Shown here one piece after another: positions 26,611 to 35,561 of a stretch of 64,000 nucleotides of DNA. The DNA lies in contig NZ_JABBJJ010000003.1 of NCBI RefSeq assembly GCF_012933655.1, forward strand, positions 1 through 64,000, read 5' to 3'. The notes beneath the pieces are model-generated. The model made no database searches. It was not told where the DNA came from and worked only from the letters and a program-made list of their open reading frames with translations. Position numbers and translations under genes: made by a program. Numbering within the stretch: the first letter of the stretch is position 1; the number at the start of each line of letters is the position of its first letter. The DNA is from Pyxidicoccus fallax (GTDB lineage: Bacteria; Myxococcota; Myxococcia; Myxococcales; Myxococcaceae).

Positions 26611-28308
26611 TCACGCAGCGGCGTTCGGCGCCGCCTTCTTCGGCGCCGCCTGCACGTGCCCCGCTCGCACCACGTAGTCGCCGAAGCCCTCTCCCGGCTT
26701 CCGCTCCCGTGCGTACTCCGCGAGCAGCGGCTCCAGCGCGGAGAGGATGCCCTCCTCGTCGATGTTCTCGCGGTACAGCCGGTTCAGCCGCTGCCCGCGG
26801 ACATCACCGCCCAGGTGGAGGTTGTATCGTCCGGGCGCCTTGCCCACGAGGCCCACCTCCGCGAGGTACGGCCGCGCGCACCCGTTGGGGCACCCGGTGA
26901 TGCGCAGCAGCAGGTTCGCGTCCAGCAGTCCATGCGCCACCAGCCGGGCCTCCAGCTTCTCCACGAAGGCGGGCAGGTAGCGCTCGGCCTCGGCCATGGC
27001 GAGGCCGCACGTGGGCAACGCCACGCAGGCCAGCGCGTTTCGGCGCAGCGGACTGGCCTTCTGGAACCCGTTCAGCGCATACCGCGTCACCAGCGCGTCG
27101 ATGGCCTCCTTCGCCTCCGGAGGCACGTTGGCGATGATGAGGTTCTGGTTCGGCGTGAGCCGGAAGTCGCCCTGGTGGACGCGGGCAATTTCCCGCAGTC
27201 CCGTGAGGTGCGGAGTGCCGGGCAGGTCCGCCACGCGGCCGCTGTCCAGGTGCAGCGTCAGGTGCCACCGACCGTCATGGCCCTCCACCCAGCCGAAGCG
27301 GTCCCCGTTGTGCTCGAAGGCGAAGGGCCGCGCCGGCTCCAGCGCGAAGCCGAGCCGCTTCTCCAGCTCCGCCGTGAACCAGGGCACGCCGCGCTCCTCC
27401 AGCACGTACTTCAGCCGTGCGTGCTTGCGGTTCGTCCGGTCGCCGAAGTCGCGATGAATCTTCACCACCTCCTCGGCGACGGCGAGCGTCTTCTCGGGAG
27501 GGATGAAGCCCACCACGTCCGCGAGCCGCGGGTACGTGGCCGCGTCCCCGTGCGTGGCGCCCATGCCGCCGCCCACCGCGACGTTGAAGCCAACCAGCGC
27601 CCCGTTCTCGATGATGGCGATGAAACCCAGGTCCTGGGCGAACACATCCACGTCGTTGAGGGGCGGCACGGCCACGGCCGTCTTGAACTTCCGGGGCAGG
27701 TAGGTGGGCCCGTAGATGGGCTCCTCCTCGCCACCGGCCACCTTCTCGCCGTCCAGCCAGATTTCGTAGTACGCGCGCGTCCTCGGCAGCAGGTGCTCGG
27801 AGATGCGCACCGACCACTGGTACACCGTCTCGTGGACGCGCGAGTCCACCGGGTTGGGGTTGCACAGCACGTTGCGGTTGACGTCGCCGCACGCGGCCAG
27901 GGTGTCCAGCAGCGCCGCGTTGATGCGGGCCATGGTGGGCTTGAGGTCGTCCTTGATGACGCCGTGGAGCTGGAACGCCTGCCGCGTGGTGATGCGCAGC
28001 GTGTGGTTGGCGTGGTCGCGGGCCAGCGCGTCCATGGCCAGCCACTGGGCCGGCGTGCACACGCCGCCGGGCAGGCGCGTGCGGAGCATGAAGCTGTACG
28101 CCGGCTCCAGCTTCTGCAGCCGGCGCTCCTCGCGGACGTCCCTGTCGTCCTGCTGGTAGCTGCCGTGGAACTTGATGAGGGCGGTGTCCTGCGAGGCGAT
28201 GCTGCCCGTCACGGGGTCCACCAGGCTGTCCGCCAGCGTGCCGCGGAGCAGGCGGCTCTGCGTCTTGATGTGCTCCACCTCGGAGGGAGGCTTGGGCTGG
28301 GTGCTCAT
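26611..28308 (-). CDS. cysI: Sulfite reductase hemoprotein beta subunit
   Basis: CysI holds siroheme and a [4Fe-4S] cluster and reduces sulfite to sulfide with six electrons delivered by CysJ. The 565-residue length is typical. The cluster and heme ligands are C428, C434, C473 and C477, in CVALPTCG and CPNGC. The ferredoxin-like repeats have the arginines TRQAFQLHG near 108-116. It is the last gene of the operon and starts 31 bp after cysJ. The start at 28308 ([12 protein letters not shown]) is preferred; a frame extension to 28479 would overlap cysJ and looks non-coding. The C-terminus is Ala/Lys-rich. Confidence 0.95.
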   Translation of the reverse strand: MSTQPKPPSEVEHIKTQSRLLRGTLADSLVDPVTGSIASQDTALIKFHGSYQQDDRDVREERRLQKLEPAYSFMLRTRLPGGVCTPAQWLAMDALARDHANHTLRITTRQAFQLHGVIKDDLKPTMARINAALLDTLAACGDVNRNVLCNPNPVDSRVHETVYQWSVRISEHLLPRTRAYYEIWLDGEKVAGGEEEPIYGPTYLPRKFKTAVAVPPLNDVDVFAQDLGFIAIIENGALVGFNVAVGGGMGATHGDAATYPRLADVVGFIPPEKTLAVAEEVVKIHRDFGDRTNRKHARLKYVLEERGVPWFTAELEKRLGFALEPARPFAFEHNGDRFGWVEGHDGRWHLTLHLDSGRVADLPGTPHLTGLREIARVHQGDFRLTPNQNLIIANVPPEAKEAIDALVTRYALNGFQKASPLRRNALACVALPTCGLAMAEAERYLPAFVEKLEARLVAHGLLDANLLLRITGCPNGCARPYLAEVGLVGKAPGRYNLHLGGDVRGQRLNRLYRENIDEEGILSALEPLLAEYARERKPGEGFGDYVVRAGHVQAAPKKAAPNAAA

Positions 28309-28339
28309 TGTCTTCGGGCTCGATGAAAGGAATGGGGTT

Positions 28340-30175
28340 TCAGTAGACGTCGCGCAGGTAGCGCTTCTGGTCGCGCAGGCCCTGGAGCCAGGCCTCGGCG
28401 TCCTCGCGGCTCCTGCCGCCGTGCGTGGAGACGATGTCCACCAGAGCCGCGTGGACGTCCGGGGCCATGCGCTGGGCATCGCCGCAGACGTAGAGGGACG
28501 CGCCGCCCTCCAGCCACTCGTAGACCTCGCGCCCGGATTCGCGCAGGCGGTGCTGCACGTAGACCTTCTCCGCGCGGTCCCGCGAGAAGGCGAGCGACAG
28601 CTTGTGCAGCGTCTTCTTCTTCAGGGCCTCCTGCCACTCCACCTGGTAGAGGAACTGCGTGCGGAAGTGCTGCTCGCCGAAGAAGAGCCAGTTGCGGCCG
28701 CGCGCGCCCACCTCGGCGCGCTCCTGCACGAAGGCGCGGAAGGGCGCCACGCCCGTGCCGGGGCCAATCATCAGCACGTCCTTGTCCCCGTCCTCGGGAA
28801 GGCGGAAGCGCTCGTTGGGCTCGATGAAGACGCGAACCTTGTCCGTCCCGGCCGCGCGCGTGGACAGGTGGTACGAGGCCGTCCCGAAGTGGCGCGTGCC
28901 GAAGGCGGTGTAGTCCACCACGGACACCGTCAGGTGCGCCTCCGCGCCCACGCGCTTCTGGCTGGAGGCAATCGAATACAGCCGGGGCGACAGCCGGCGC
29001 AGCGCCTGCACCAGCTCCGCGGCGCCCCACGGTGCCCGGTGCTCGCGCACGAGGTCGATGACCTGGTGGCTCGCCAGCAGCGCGCGCAGGCCCTCCGCGC
29101 CCTCGGGCTTGAGCAGCGCCTTCAGCGTGTCACTACCGGCCAGCGCGGCGTGGCGCTCCAGGAAGGGGCGGTTGAGCTTCGTCAGCTCCAGCTCGTCGGA
29201 CAGCCACTTCGCCAGGGGCAGGGTGCGCCCGTCCCGCGTCACCGCCGAGCCACCGTCCAGCTTCAGCTCGGAGAGGAACGCGTCCACCAGCTCCGGCGGG
29301 TTGTGCGGCCACACGCCGAGCGCGTCGCCCGGCTGGTACTCCAGGCCGGAGCCCTCCAGGGACAGCTCCAGGTGCCGCACGTCCTTGAGCGCGCCCCGGC
29401 CGGTGATGCGCTGGTTGACCAGCACCTCGGCGGCGAAGGGAGCCTCCTTGCCGTGGGCCGGCGTCGTGGCCGTGCCGCGCAGGGGGAGGACGGCGGCGAT
29501 GGGCGCGTCCTTCGGTGCCAGGGCCTCCTTCGCGCGGGCGAAGGCCTGGTCCAGCCAGCCCGCGGCCACGGGCTCGAAGTCCACGTCGCAGTCGGCGCGC
29601 TCCACGAGCCGCGTGGCGCCCAGCTCCGCGAAGCGCGCGTCCAGCACGCGGCCCACCTCGCAGAACTTCGGGTAGCTGGTGTCGCCCAGCCCCAGCACCG
29701 CGAAGCGCAGCCCCTCCAGCTTCGGGGCCCGCTTGCCCAGCACGTGCTCCACGAAGCCACGCGAGTCGTCCGGAGGGTCTCCATCCCCCTGCGTGCTGAT
29801 GACCACGACGAGTAGCCGTTCCTTCGCCAGCTCCCGCACGGGGTAGTCGCTGGCGCGGAACAGGCGCGTGGGCAGGCCCGCGGACTCCACCTGGCGCTTG
29901 AGCCGCTCGGCCAGCAGCCGGCTGTTCCCCGTCTGCGTGCCGTAGACGATGGTGAGCGGAGATGCCGGCGCGGCCTCGGGTGTGGCGGACACGGGCGCCG
30001 GGGCGGCCACCGTCGCGCCAGCGCTCCGCGCCGCGAGCCCCGCCGCGTAGCCGCTCAGCCAGTGGAGGGACGCGGCATCGAGCCCCTCCACCAACTCGAG
30101 CAGCCGTGTGCCCTTCTCCTCACCCAGCAGCGAGGTGATGAAGCGGGGCGCGGTTCCAGAAGACGAGGGGCTCAC
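28340..30175 (-). CDS. cysJ: Sulfite reductase flavoprotein alpha subunit
   Basis: CysJ passes electrons from NADPH through FAD and FMN to the CysI hemoprotein. The 611-residue product has an N-terminal extension of about 70 residues rich in Ala. A flavodoxin domain starts at [12 protein letters not shown] near residue 75. The FAD-binding RLYSIASSQ is near 384 and the NADPH-binding [18 protein letters not shown] near 457. The aromatic C-terminal KRYLRDVY typical of CysJ closes the protein. The start codon overlaps the cysN stop by 4 nt (ATGA), so the two are translationally coupled. Confidence 0.95.
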   Translation of the reverse strand: MSPSSSGTAPRFITSLLGEEKGTRLLELVEGLDAASLHWLSGYAAGLAARSAGATVAAPAPVSATPEAAPASPLTIVYGTQTGNSRLLAERLKRQVESAGLPTRLFRASDYPVRELAKERLLVVVISTQGDGDPPDDSRGFVEHVLGKRAPKLEGLRFAVLGLGDTSYPKFCEVGRVLDARFAELGATRLVERADCDVDFEPVAAGWLDQAFARAKEALAPKDAPIAAVLPLRGTATTPAHGKEAPFAAEVLVNQRITGRGALKDVRHLELSLEGSGLEYQPGDALGVWPHNPPELVDAFLSELKLDGGSAVTRDGRTLPLAKWLSDELELTKLNRPFLERHAALAGSDTLKALLKPEGAEGLRALLASHQVIDLVREHRAPWGAAELVQALRRLSPRLYSIASSQKRVGAEAHLTVSVVDYTAFGTRHFGTASYHLSTRAAGTDKVRVFIEPNERFRLPEDGDKDVLMIGPGTGVAPFRAFVQERAEVGARGRNWLFFGEQHFRTQFLYQVEWQEALKKKTLHKLSLAFSRDRAEKVYVQHRLRESGREVYEWLEGGASLYVCGDAQRMAPDVHAALVDIVSTHGGRSREDAEAWLQGLRDQKRYLRDVY

Positions 30176-31911
30176 TTCGAGGACTCCCGAGGGTTGAAGA
30201 GACGTTCCACCTGCGGCGCCAGCTCCTCCGCAGCGTCCAGCTTCAGCCAGGCCACGCCCGCGTCGCGGGCCTCGGCGCGCAGGGCCCTCCGCACCTGGGG
30301 CGCCTCGGCGTGCACCAGGGCCACCAGCCCCGCGCCGGCCAGAGCGAGGGCCACCTCCACGTCACCCGCGACGACGGCCACGTGCCGGCCCTGGTCGAAC
30401 AGGCGGCGCTCCAGCGTGAAGGCCTTGGACGCCGCGTCCCGCGCCTGGGGCAGCAGGACGATGGCGCCGGACTGGCCCAGCCGGGCGCTCCGCTCGGCGG
30501 CGTCGACGAGCGAGGACTCCACGGCGCCCTTCACGCCGGTCTCCGCCGGGCCGAGCACCATGCCCGCGCCCACCGTGTCGTGCGTGAGCGCGTCGATGAT
30601 GATGAAGGCGCCGGTGCGGCGGTTCTCCCGGTACGGGTCGGCCAGCAGCGGGCGGCGGACGACGAGCCGCACCTTGCCGATGTCGTTGAGCGCCAGTGAC
30701 TCCGCGGGCACCTCGGACAGGTCCTCCAGCTCCATGCGCCAGTGGATGCGCTCCACCTGCGCGGGTGCGGTGCGGGTGGCCTGCTTCACGAGGTAGCGGC
30801 GCGACGGGTCCAGCGGCTGCTCGCCGAACCACACCAGCATCGCGTCGAGCTGCTGGAGCGCCAGCGGGGGCTCGTCCACGTGGGCCAGCACGTCACCGCG
30901 GCTCGCGTCCACGTTGTCCGCCAGCCGCAGCGTGACGGACGCGGGCGCCGAGGCCTCCTCCAGCGGCCCGTCGAAGGTGTCGATGCCGGCCACGCGCGTG
31001 CGGCGCCCGGAGGGCAGCACCTGGATTTCATCACCCACGCGCACGGTGCCCGAGGCCACCTGCCCGGCGAGCCCGCGGTAGTCCTGGTGCGGACGCAGCA
31101 CGTACTGCACGGGGAAGCGGAAGGGCGCGTTGTCCAGCCGGCGCTGGTGCGGCAGCGACTCCAGCCACCCCAGCAGCGTGCCGCCCTCGTGCCACGGCGT
31201 GCGGGCGCTGGGACGGGTGATGTTGTCGCCCCGGCTGGCGCTCACCGGGAAGAGGCGCACGCCCTCGAAGCCCAGCGTGTGCGCGAAGTCCGCCAGCTCC
31301 GAGCCGATGCGCTCGAAGGTCGCCCGGTCGAAGCCGACCAGGTCCATCTTGTTCACCGCGACGGCGAGGTACGGGATGCCCAGCAGGTTGGCGATGTACG
31401 CATGGCGCCGCGTCTGCGGCAGCACGCCCAGGCGCGCGTCCACGAGGATGACGGCCGCGTCCGCCGTGGAGGCGCCGGTGGCCATGTTGCGCGTGTACTG
31501 GATGTGTCCCGGCGTGTCCGCGATGATGATTTTGCGCTTCGACGTGGACAGGTAGCGGTAGGCCACGTCGATGGTGATGCCCTGCTCACGCTCGGCGCGC
31601 AGGCCGTCGGTGAAGAGGGAGAAGTCCAGCTCTTCCTCCTCGGCGCCGGCCGCGGCCCGCAGGCCCTGGGCGAGCACCTCCGGCGGTACCCCCTCGGTGC
31701 GGGTGGCGGCGCGCTTCGCGCTGGCGCGGCGCACGGCGGAAATCTGGTCCTCGAAGAGGCCGTCGCACTCGTAGAGGAGCCGGCCGATGAGCGTGGACTT
31801 CCCGTCGTCCACGGAGCCCACGACGACGAGGCGCAGCAGCTCGCGGCTGGAGTGCTCGTCGAGGAGACGCTGCACGTCGGGCTGGAGGGTCGGTTGCAGT
31901 GCGGTGTCCAT
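30172..31911 (-). CDS. cysN: Sulfate adenylyltransferase GTPase subunit with C-terminal APS-kinase remnant
   Basis: CysN is the GTPase that drives APS formation by CysD. G-motifs are G32-SVDDGKST, D132-TPGH136 and N187-KMD190, followed by two beta-barrel domains to about residue 455. Residues 456-579 resemble the CysC domain of CysNC fusions: there is an ERRLFDQGRHVAVVAGD stretch at 501-517, like the ERRLFELGRHxxxLDGD part of APS kinase. The P-loop is missing; the corresponding segment reads LGQSGAIVLL, and the region is shorter than a full CysC. APS kinase activity is therefore not expected. It overlaps cysD by 1 nt (TAATG). Confidence 0.93.
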   Translation of the reverse strand: MDTALQPTLQPDVQRLLDEHSSRELLRLVVVGSVDDGKSTLIGRLLYECDGLFEDQISAVRRASAKRAATRTEGVPPEVLAQGLRAAAGAEEEELDFSLFTDGLRAEREQGITIDVAYRYLSTSKRKIIIADTPGHIQYTRNMATGASTADAAVILVDARLGVLPQTRRHAYIANLLGIPYLAVAVNKMDLVGFDRATFERIGSELADFAHTLGFEGVRLFPVSASRGDNITRPSARTPWHEGGTLLGWLESLPHQRRLDNAPFRFPVQYVLRPHQDYRGLAGQVASGTVRVGDEIQVLPSGRRTRVAGIDTFDGPLEEASAPASVTLRLADNVDASRGDVLAHVDEPPLALQQLDAMLVWFGEQPLDPSRRYLVKQATRTAPAQVERIHWRMELEDLSEVPAESLALNDIGKVRLVVRRPLLADPYRENRRTGAFIIIDALTHDTVGAGMVLGPAETGVKGAVESSLVDAAERSARLGQSGAIVLLPQARDAASKAFTLERRLFDQGRHVAVVAGDVEVALALAGAGLVALVHAEAPQVRRALRAEARDAGVAWLKLDAAEELAPQVERLFNPRESSK

Positions 31912-32828
31912 TAGAAGTAGCCCTCGCGCTTCTTGAGCTCCATGGAGCCCTCTTCGTCGTGGTCGATGAGGCGGCCCTGCCGCTCGGACTGGCGGGCGTG
32001 GACCATCTCGTGGATGACGGCCTCCACCGTGGTGGCGGAGGACTCGATGGCGCCGCTCAGCGGGTAGCAGCCGAGCGTCCGGAAGCGCACCCGCCGGAGC
32101 GTGGGCTTCTCACCGGGGCGCAGCCGCATGCGCTCGTCGTCCACCATCAGCAGGGTGCCGTTGCGGTCGATGATGGGCCGCTCGGCGGCGAAGTAGAGCG
32201 GCACCACGGGGATGCGCTCGCGCAGCACGTAGTGCCACACGTCCAGCTCGGTCCAGTTGGACAGCGGGAAGACGCGCATGCTCTCCCCGGCGTCCACGCG
32301 GCCGTTGTAGAGGTTCCACAATTCCGGCCGCTGGCGGCGCGGGTCCCACTGGCCGTGGCGGTCGCGGAAGGAGAAGACGCGCTCCTTGGCTCGGGACTTC
32401 TCCTCGTCGCGGCGGGCGCCACCGAAGGCGGCGTCGAAGCCATGCTGGGCGAGCGCCTCCAGCAGGGCCTGCGTCTTCATGGCGTGGGTGTACTTCTGGC
32501 TGCCGTGGTCGAAGGGGTTGATGCCCTCGGCCAGGGCCTTGCGGTTCTGGTGGACGAGGAGGCGGATGCCATGCCGCGCCACGAAGGCGTCGCGGAAGGC
32601 ATACATCTCCCGGAACTTCCAGGTGGTGTCCACGTGGAGCAGCGGGAAGGGCAGGGGCGCGGGGTGGAACGCCTTGCGCGCCAGGTGCAGCAGCACCTGT
32701 GAGTCCTTGCCGATGCTGTACAGCATCACCGGGTTGGCGAACTCGGCGACCGTCTCGCGGATGATGTGGATGCTCTCGGCTTCCAGCTCGGCCAGGTGGG
32801 ACCTGCCGGCCACTGTGTTGTCACTCAT
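31911..32828 (-). CDS. cysD: Sulfate adenylyltransferase subunit 2
   Basis: CysD joins sulfate and ATP to give adenosine 5'-phosphosulfate (APS) and pyrophosphate. The 305-residue protein has the PP-loop S38-I-G-K41-D-S and the family stretches [32 protein letters not shown] and the [10 protein letters not shown] region. Length and sequence are ordinary for the family. It overlaps the uroporphyrinogen methyltransferase gene by 8 nt upstream and cysN by 1 nt downstream. Tight packing indicates one polycistronic message. Confidence 0.95.
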   Translation of the reverse strand: MSDNTVAGRSHLAELEAESIHIIRETVAEFANPVMLYSIGKDSQVLLHLARKAFHPAPLPFPLLHVDTTWKFREMYAFRDAFVARHGIRLLVHQNRKALAEGINPFDHGSQKYTHAMKTQALLEALAQHGFDAAFGGARRDEEKSRAKERVFSFRDRHGQWDPRRQRPELWNLYNGRVDAGESMRVFPLSNWTELDVWHYVLRERIPVVPLYFAAERPIIDRNGTLLMVDDERMRLRPGEKPTLRRVRFRTLGCYPLSGAIESSATTVEAVIHEMVHARQSERQGRLIDHDEEGSMELKKREGYF

Positions 32829-33621
32829 GTCCTGCCTCCGCCACGCGGGGCAGCGCGTGCCCGGCGATTGAAGAACCTCGCGCCACCAGCGACGGCAGCC
32901 GCGAGCGCAATGCCACCACCTCGCCCACCACGAGCAGGGCCGGCGAGCCGATGGCGTCGCGCCGTGCCTCCAGGGCGATGTTTCCCAGGGTGGACTCCAC
33001 CACCCGCTGGTGCTCCCAGGTGCCCGCCTCCACCACGGCGGCGGGCGTGGACGCCGCGCGGCCGTGCGACACGAGGGCGCTCACCACCTCCTCCAGCCGG
33101 TCTCCCGCCATGAAGAGCACCAGCGTCTGGGCCCTCGCGAGGAAGGCCCAGTCCGGCGCGCCGCCAGCGCGGTGCGCGGTGGCGAACGTCACCTCGCCGG
33201 ACACGTCGCGGTGGGTGACGGGGATGGCGGCCGAGGCCGGCACGGCGATGCCGGCGGACAGGCCGGGCACCACCTCGTAGGGAATGCCGGCCTCCTCCAG
33301 CGCGAGCGCCTCTTCGCCGCCGCGGCCGAAGACGAACGGGTCTCCGCCCTTGAGCCGCACCACGCGCCGACCCAGCCGGGCCTGGGCGATGAGGACGGTG
33401 TGGATGTCCTCCTGCCGCACGGACTCGCCGCCGCCCTCCTTGCCCACGTAGATGAGCCGGGCGTGGGGGCGCGCGTGCTCCAGCACGGCGGGGTGGATGA
33501 GCCGGTCGTGCACCACGGTGTCGGCTTCCTTCAGCAACCGGGCCGCGCGCAGGGTGAGCAGCTCCGGGTCTCCCGGGCCCGCTCCCACCAGGTACACGCG
33601 TCCCTTCACCTGCTCTCTCAT
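32821..33621 (-). CDS. cobA: Uroporphyrinogen-III C-methyltransferase
   Basis: This enzyme adds two methyl groups from SAM to uroporphyrinogen III to give precorrin-2, the branch point toward siroheme. The 266-residue product has [15 protein letters not shown] at the N-terminus, [15 protein letters not shown] near residue 90 and [13 protein letters not shown] near 118, all diagnostic. In enterobacteria it is the C-terminal part of the CysG fusion; here it is a separate gene. The ATG at 33621 overlaps the stop of the upstream siroheme gene by 4 nt, which favours it over an in-frame ATG at 33675. Confidence 0.95.
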   Translation of the reverse strand: MREQVKGRVYLVGAGPGDPELLTLRAARLLKEADTVVHDRLIHPAVLEHARPHARLIYVGKEGGGESVRQEDIHTVLIAQARLGRRVVRLKGGDPFVFGRGGEEALALEEAGIPYEVVPGLSAGIAVPASAAIPVTHRDVSGEVTFATAHRAGGAPDWAFLARAQTLVLFMAGDRLEEVVSALVSHGRAASTPAAVVEAGTWEHQRVVESTLGNIALEARRDAIGSPALLVVGEVVALRSRLPSLVARGSSIAGHALPRVAEAGHE

Positions 33622-34274
33622 GTCGTCTCTCCAGAGGCCTTCAAAGTCTCGAGTTCCGCGCGGAGCCGGGTCCACGCGGCCTTGCGCTCGCCCCGTGCCA
33701 GCAGCGCGCCGATGTCTCCCTCCACCAGCCCCTTGAGCAGCCGCTGGCGCTCACGGCCCGCGGGCAGGTGGCGGCGCAAAAAGCCGCTGAGCCGGGCGAG
33801 CCACACGTGGTGGGGCGCCACGCGCGCCAGCAGCTCGCGCCGCAGCAGCCGCGCCATGGCCGGTGCCTGACCGGCGGTGGAGATGGCGACGGTGATGGGG
33901 CCCTTGCGGCCCACGGAGGGCAGGGTGAAGTCGCACAGCTCCGGCACGTCCGCGGTGTTCACCCAGATGCCGAGCGCGCGGGACTCCTCCGCCACGCGGG
34001 GGCCGACCTCGGCATCGTCCGTGGCGGCGAGCACCAGGTCATGGCCGCGCACGTCGCCGGGGGCATACGGGCGCCGCAGCCACTCGACGCGGCCGTCTTC
34101 AGCCAACTGGCGCAGCGTCGGTGTGACTTCGGGGGACACGACGCGCAGCCTCGCGCCGGCCTCGAGCACCGCGAGGGCGCGGCCCTCGGCGATGGTGCCG
34201 CCGCCCACGAGGAGGACGCGGCGGCCCTCCAGGCGCAGGCAGACGGGGTAGTCGATGGAGTGGGATGAACTCAT
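33618..34274 (-). CDS. Precorrin-2 dehydrogenase / sirohydrochlorin ferrochelatase
   Basis: This 218-residue protein corresponds to the N-terminal half of CysG (Met8/SirC type). It oxidises precorrin-2 with NAD and may insert iron to form siroheme for CysI. The Rossmann motif is VLLVGGGTIAEGRA at 20-33, and NTADVPELCDFTLPS, containing the conserved Asp, is near 105-119. It lies between cysH (15 bp upstream) and cobA (4-nt overlap), so siroheme supply is built into the sulfate operon. Confidence 0.92.
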   Translation of the reverse strand: MSSSHSIDYPVCLRLEGRRVLLVGGGTIAEGRALAVLEAGARLRVVSPEVTPTLRQLAEDGRVEWLRRPYAPGDVRGHDLVLAATDDAEVGPRVAEESRALGIWVNTADVPELCDFTLPSVGRKGPITVAISTAGQAPAMARLLRRELLARVAPHHVWLARLSGFLRRHLPAGRERQRLLKGLVEGDIGALLARGERKAAWTRLRAELETLKASGETT

Positions 34275-34289
34275 GGGTGCGGGGCGCTT

Positions 34290-35039
34290 TCAGCGGACGG
34301 GGTGCAGACCGCACTCGCTGTGCTCACGGGACTCCCACCACCAGCGGCCGGCGCGCTCGTCCTCGTACGGCTTCACGGCGCGGGTGCAGGGCGCGCAGCC
34401 AATGGACGGGTAGCCGCGGTCATGGAGCGAGTTGTAGGGGACGGCGTTGGCCTTGACGTAGGACCACACGTCCTGGCGCGTCCACGCGGCGAGCGGGTTG
34501 AGCTTGATGAGCCCGCCGTGCTCGCGGTCCAGCTCGGCGACCTCCACGGCGGCGCGGTTGACGGACTGCTCGCGGCGCAGGCCGGTGAGCCAGGCCTCGC
34601 GGCCGGCGAGCGCGCGGCGCAGGGGCTCCACCTTGCGGATGGCGCAGCACTCCTTGCGGGCCTCCAGGCTCTTGCGGAAGGAGAAGTAGCCCTGGCTGGA
34701 TTCGAGCGCCTCGACGCGGGCGCGCTCGGGGAAGAAGGTCTCCACCGTGGCGCCGTAGCGATTGCGGACGACCTCGATGAGCTCGTACGTCTCGGGCGGC
34801 AGGCGGCCGGTGTCGAGCGTGAAGATGCGCAGACTCGGCGCGTGGTGGCGGGCCAGGTCGATGAGGACCATGTCCTCCACGCCGAAGCTGGAGGCGAGGG
34901 CGGCGCGGGCGCCGAAGCGTTGCTCGACCCAGGCGAGCACCTCCTGGGCGGGAGCGTCCTTCAGCGCGCGTGCCTCGGCGAGCAGCGCTTCGGCCGGGAC
35001 GGGGGCGGCGAGTGCGGTGGAAGACGACGGGGGCGACAT
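34290..35039 (-). CDS. cysH: Iron-sulfur APS reductase (assimilatory)
   Basis: CysH reduces activated sulfate to sulfite with thioredoxin. The 249-residue protein has both Cys pairs of the [4Fe-4S] type: C131-C132 in KECCAIRKVEPL and C215-x2-C218 in SIGCAPCTRAV. The catalytic cysteine is C243 in SECGLH. Cluster-containing members use APS; PAPS-specific enzymes of the E. coli type lack these pairs. Use of APS fits the lack of a working APS kinase in the operon. It is the first structural gene; GGAG lies 5 nt before its ATG, and a terminator-like hairpin ends 23 nt upstream, so expression probably depends on read-through. Confidence 0.94.
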   Translation of the reverse strand: MSPPSSSTALAAPVPAEALLAEARALKDAPAQEVLAWVEQRFGARAALASSFGVEDMVLIDLARHHAPSLRIFTLDTGRLPPETYELIEVVRNRYGATVETFFPERARVEALESSQGYFSFRKSLEARKECCAIRKVEPLRRALAGREAWLTGLRREQSVNRAAVEVAELDREHGGLIKLNPLAAWTRQDVWSYVKANAVPYNSLHDRGYPSIGCAPCTRAVKPYEDERAGRWWWESREHSECGLHPVR

Positions 35040-35062
35040 GGGAACTCCGGGAGGTGGAAACG

Positions 35063-35097
35063 AAAAAGGCCCGCGCCTCGTGAGAGGGGCGGGCCTT
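35063..35097 (-). terminator. Intrinsic terminator / attenuator directly before cysH
   Basis: On the minus strand AAGGCCCGC (35089-35097) pairs perfectly with GCGGGCCTT (35066-35074). A C/C mismatch, four more base pairs (CCTC/GAGG) and a tetraloop follow, and a run of five T ends at 35063. This is a textbook intrinsic terminator. It lies inside the 5' leader of the cys operon, downstream of a Cys-rich leader ORF, so it should act as an attenuator. GGCGGG at 35153-35158 could pair with CCCGCC in its 5' arm as an antiterminator. Confidence 0.85.
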
Positions 35098-35129
35098 GAG
35101 AGCAGGGAAGGTCGAGTGAGGGTGTGCTG

Positions 35130-35285
35130 CTAGCCGCTCCTCGCTGCTCGGCACCCGCCTGGGGGCGGACACACGGGACACGCACACGGCAGACAGCACG
35201 CACAGTGCACACCCGACGCCCACGACGCTCCTCGCGCGGCGGTCAGCGCGAGGGACTTCGGAGCGTGGGAAGGCAGGCAGGTCAT
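35130..35285 (-). CDS. Cys-rich leader peptide 2 of the cys operon
   Basis: The short ORF from ATG at 35285 encodes 51 residues and stops with TAG at 35130, 32 nt before the terminator stem. Residues 28-45 hold seven cysteines, beginning HCACCLPCACPVC, and C3 makes eight in all. An in-frame GTG at 35210 would give a 26-residue form containing all seven clustered cysteines. Neither start has a good Shine-Dalgarno sequence. The pattern CxCCxxCAC is shared with leader peptide 1. It is proposed that slow translation of the Cys codons controls folding of the hairpin at 35063-35097. Function is inferred; the peptide itself probably has none. Confidence 0.65.
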   Translation of the reverse strand: MTCLPSHAPKSLALTAARGASWASGVHCACCLPCACPVCPPPGGCRAARSG

Positions 35286-35330
35286 GGGACGCGGGAGCGG
35301 CGGTGTGCGAGTGGCGGGTTGGAAAGCAGA

Positions 35331-35362
35331 CGGCCCGGCTCCTTCGAGAGGAGGCCGGGCCG
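35331..35362 (-). terminator. First attenuator-like hairpin of the cys leader
   Basis: On the minus strand the 5' arm (35350-35362) and the 3' arm (35331-35342) form nine G-C pairs, one bulged C and three more pairs, closed by a 7-nt loop. The tail is TCTGCTTT, which is less U-rich than a classical terminator. It starts 41 nt after the stop codon of leader peptide 1. It may act as a pause or a factor-assisted terminator. Confidence 0.55.
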
Positions 35363-35402
35363 GGCGGACAGCGCGGGACTCAGGAGAGGTCCGGAGTGCG
35401 CG

Positions 35403-35492
35403 TCAACAGCCCAGGCCCGACAGGGCACAACAGGCACACGACCGACAGCAGCGGCAGCGGAACAGCGCGGCGGTCGGGGTGGAGTGCGTCAT
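35403..35492 (-). CDS. Cys-rich leader peptide 1 of the cys operon
   Basis: ATG at 35492 opens a 29-residue ORF ending in TGA at 35403. Seven residues are cysteine (C13, C15, C16, C19, C21, C22, C29), six of them within FRCRCCRSCACC. The ATG lies only about 12 nt after the predicted -10 box, so the mRNA would be leaderless or nearly so, and no Shine-Dalgarno is present. Polycysteine leader ORFs that act as cysteine-responsive attenuators are reported in mycobacteria, also leaderless. By analogy this ORF should sense charged tRNA-Cys. It is too short for normal gene calling but has Cys density far above chance for this genome. Confidence 0.75.
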   Translation of the reverse strand: MTHSTPTAALFRCRCCRSCACCALSGLGC

Positions 35493-35503
35493 CGGAGAGC
35501 CAC

Positions 35504-35532
35504 ACCGTAACGGGGACGGGGAGTCGCGTCAA
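35504..35532 (-). promoter_or_regulatory. Sigma-70-type promoter of the cys operon
   Basis: On the minus strand TTGACG (35527-35532) and TACGGT (35504-35509) are separated by exactly 17 bp. The -35 box matches five of six consensus bases. Transcription would start near 35497, a few nucleotides before the leader peptide 1 ATG. It lies downstream of the Uma2 gene, whose stop is at 35562, so it can drive the cys operon independently. Confidence 0.65.
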
Positions 35533-35561
35533 CCGGCCCCTCGGAATGGGGTTTTTCCACG

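Noticed and set aside
34420-35223. GTG at about 35229 just after GAGGAG as the start of a leader or N-terminally extended protein
   Set aside because: The Shine-Dalgarno spacing is only 4 nt and the frame has no stop before running out of frame through cysH. The frame ending at 35130 holds more Cys codons and stops just before the terminator.
35535-35556. Short plus-strand hairpin CCCC-TCGGAAT-GGGG followed by TTTTT
   Set aside because: The stem is only four base pairs and no plus-strand gene lies upstream that would need a terminator.
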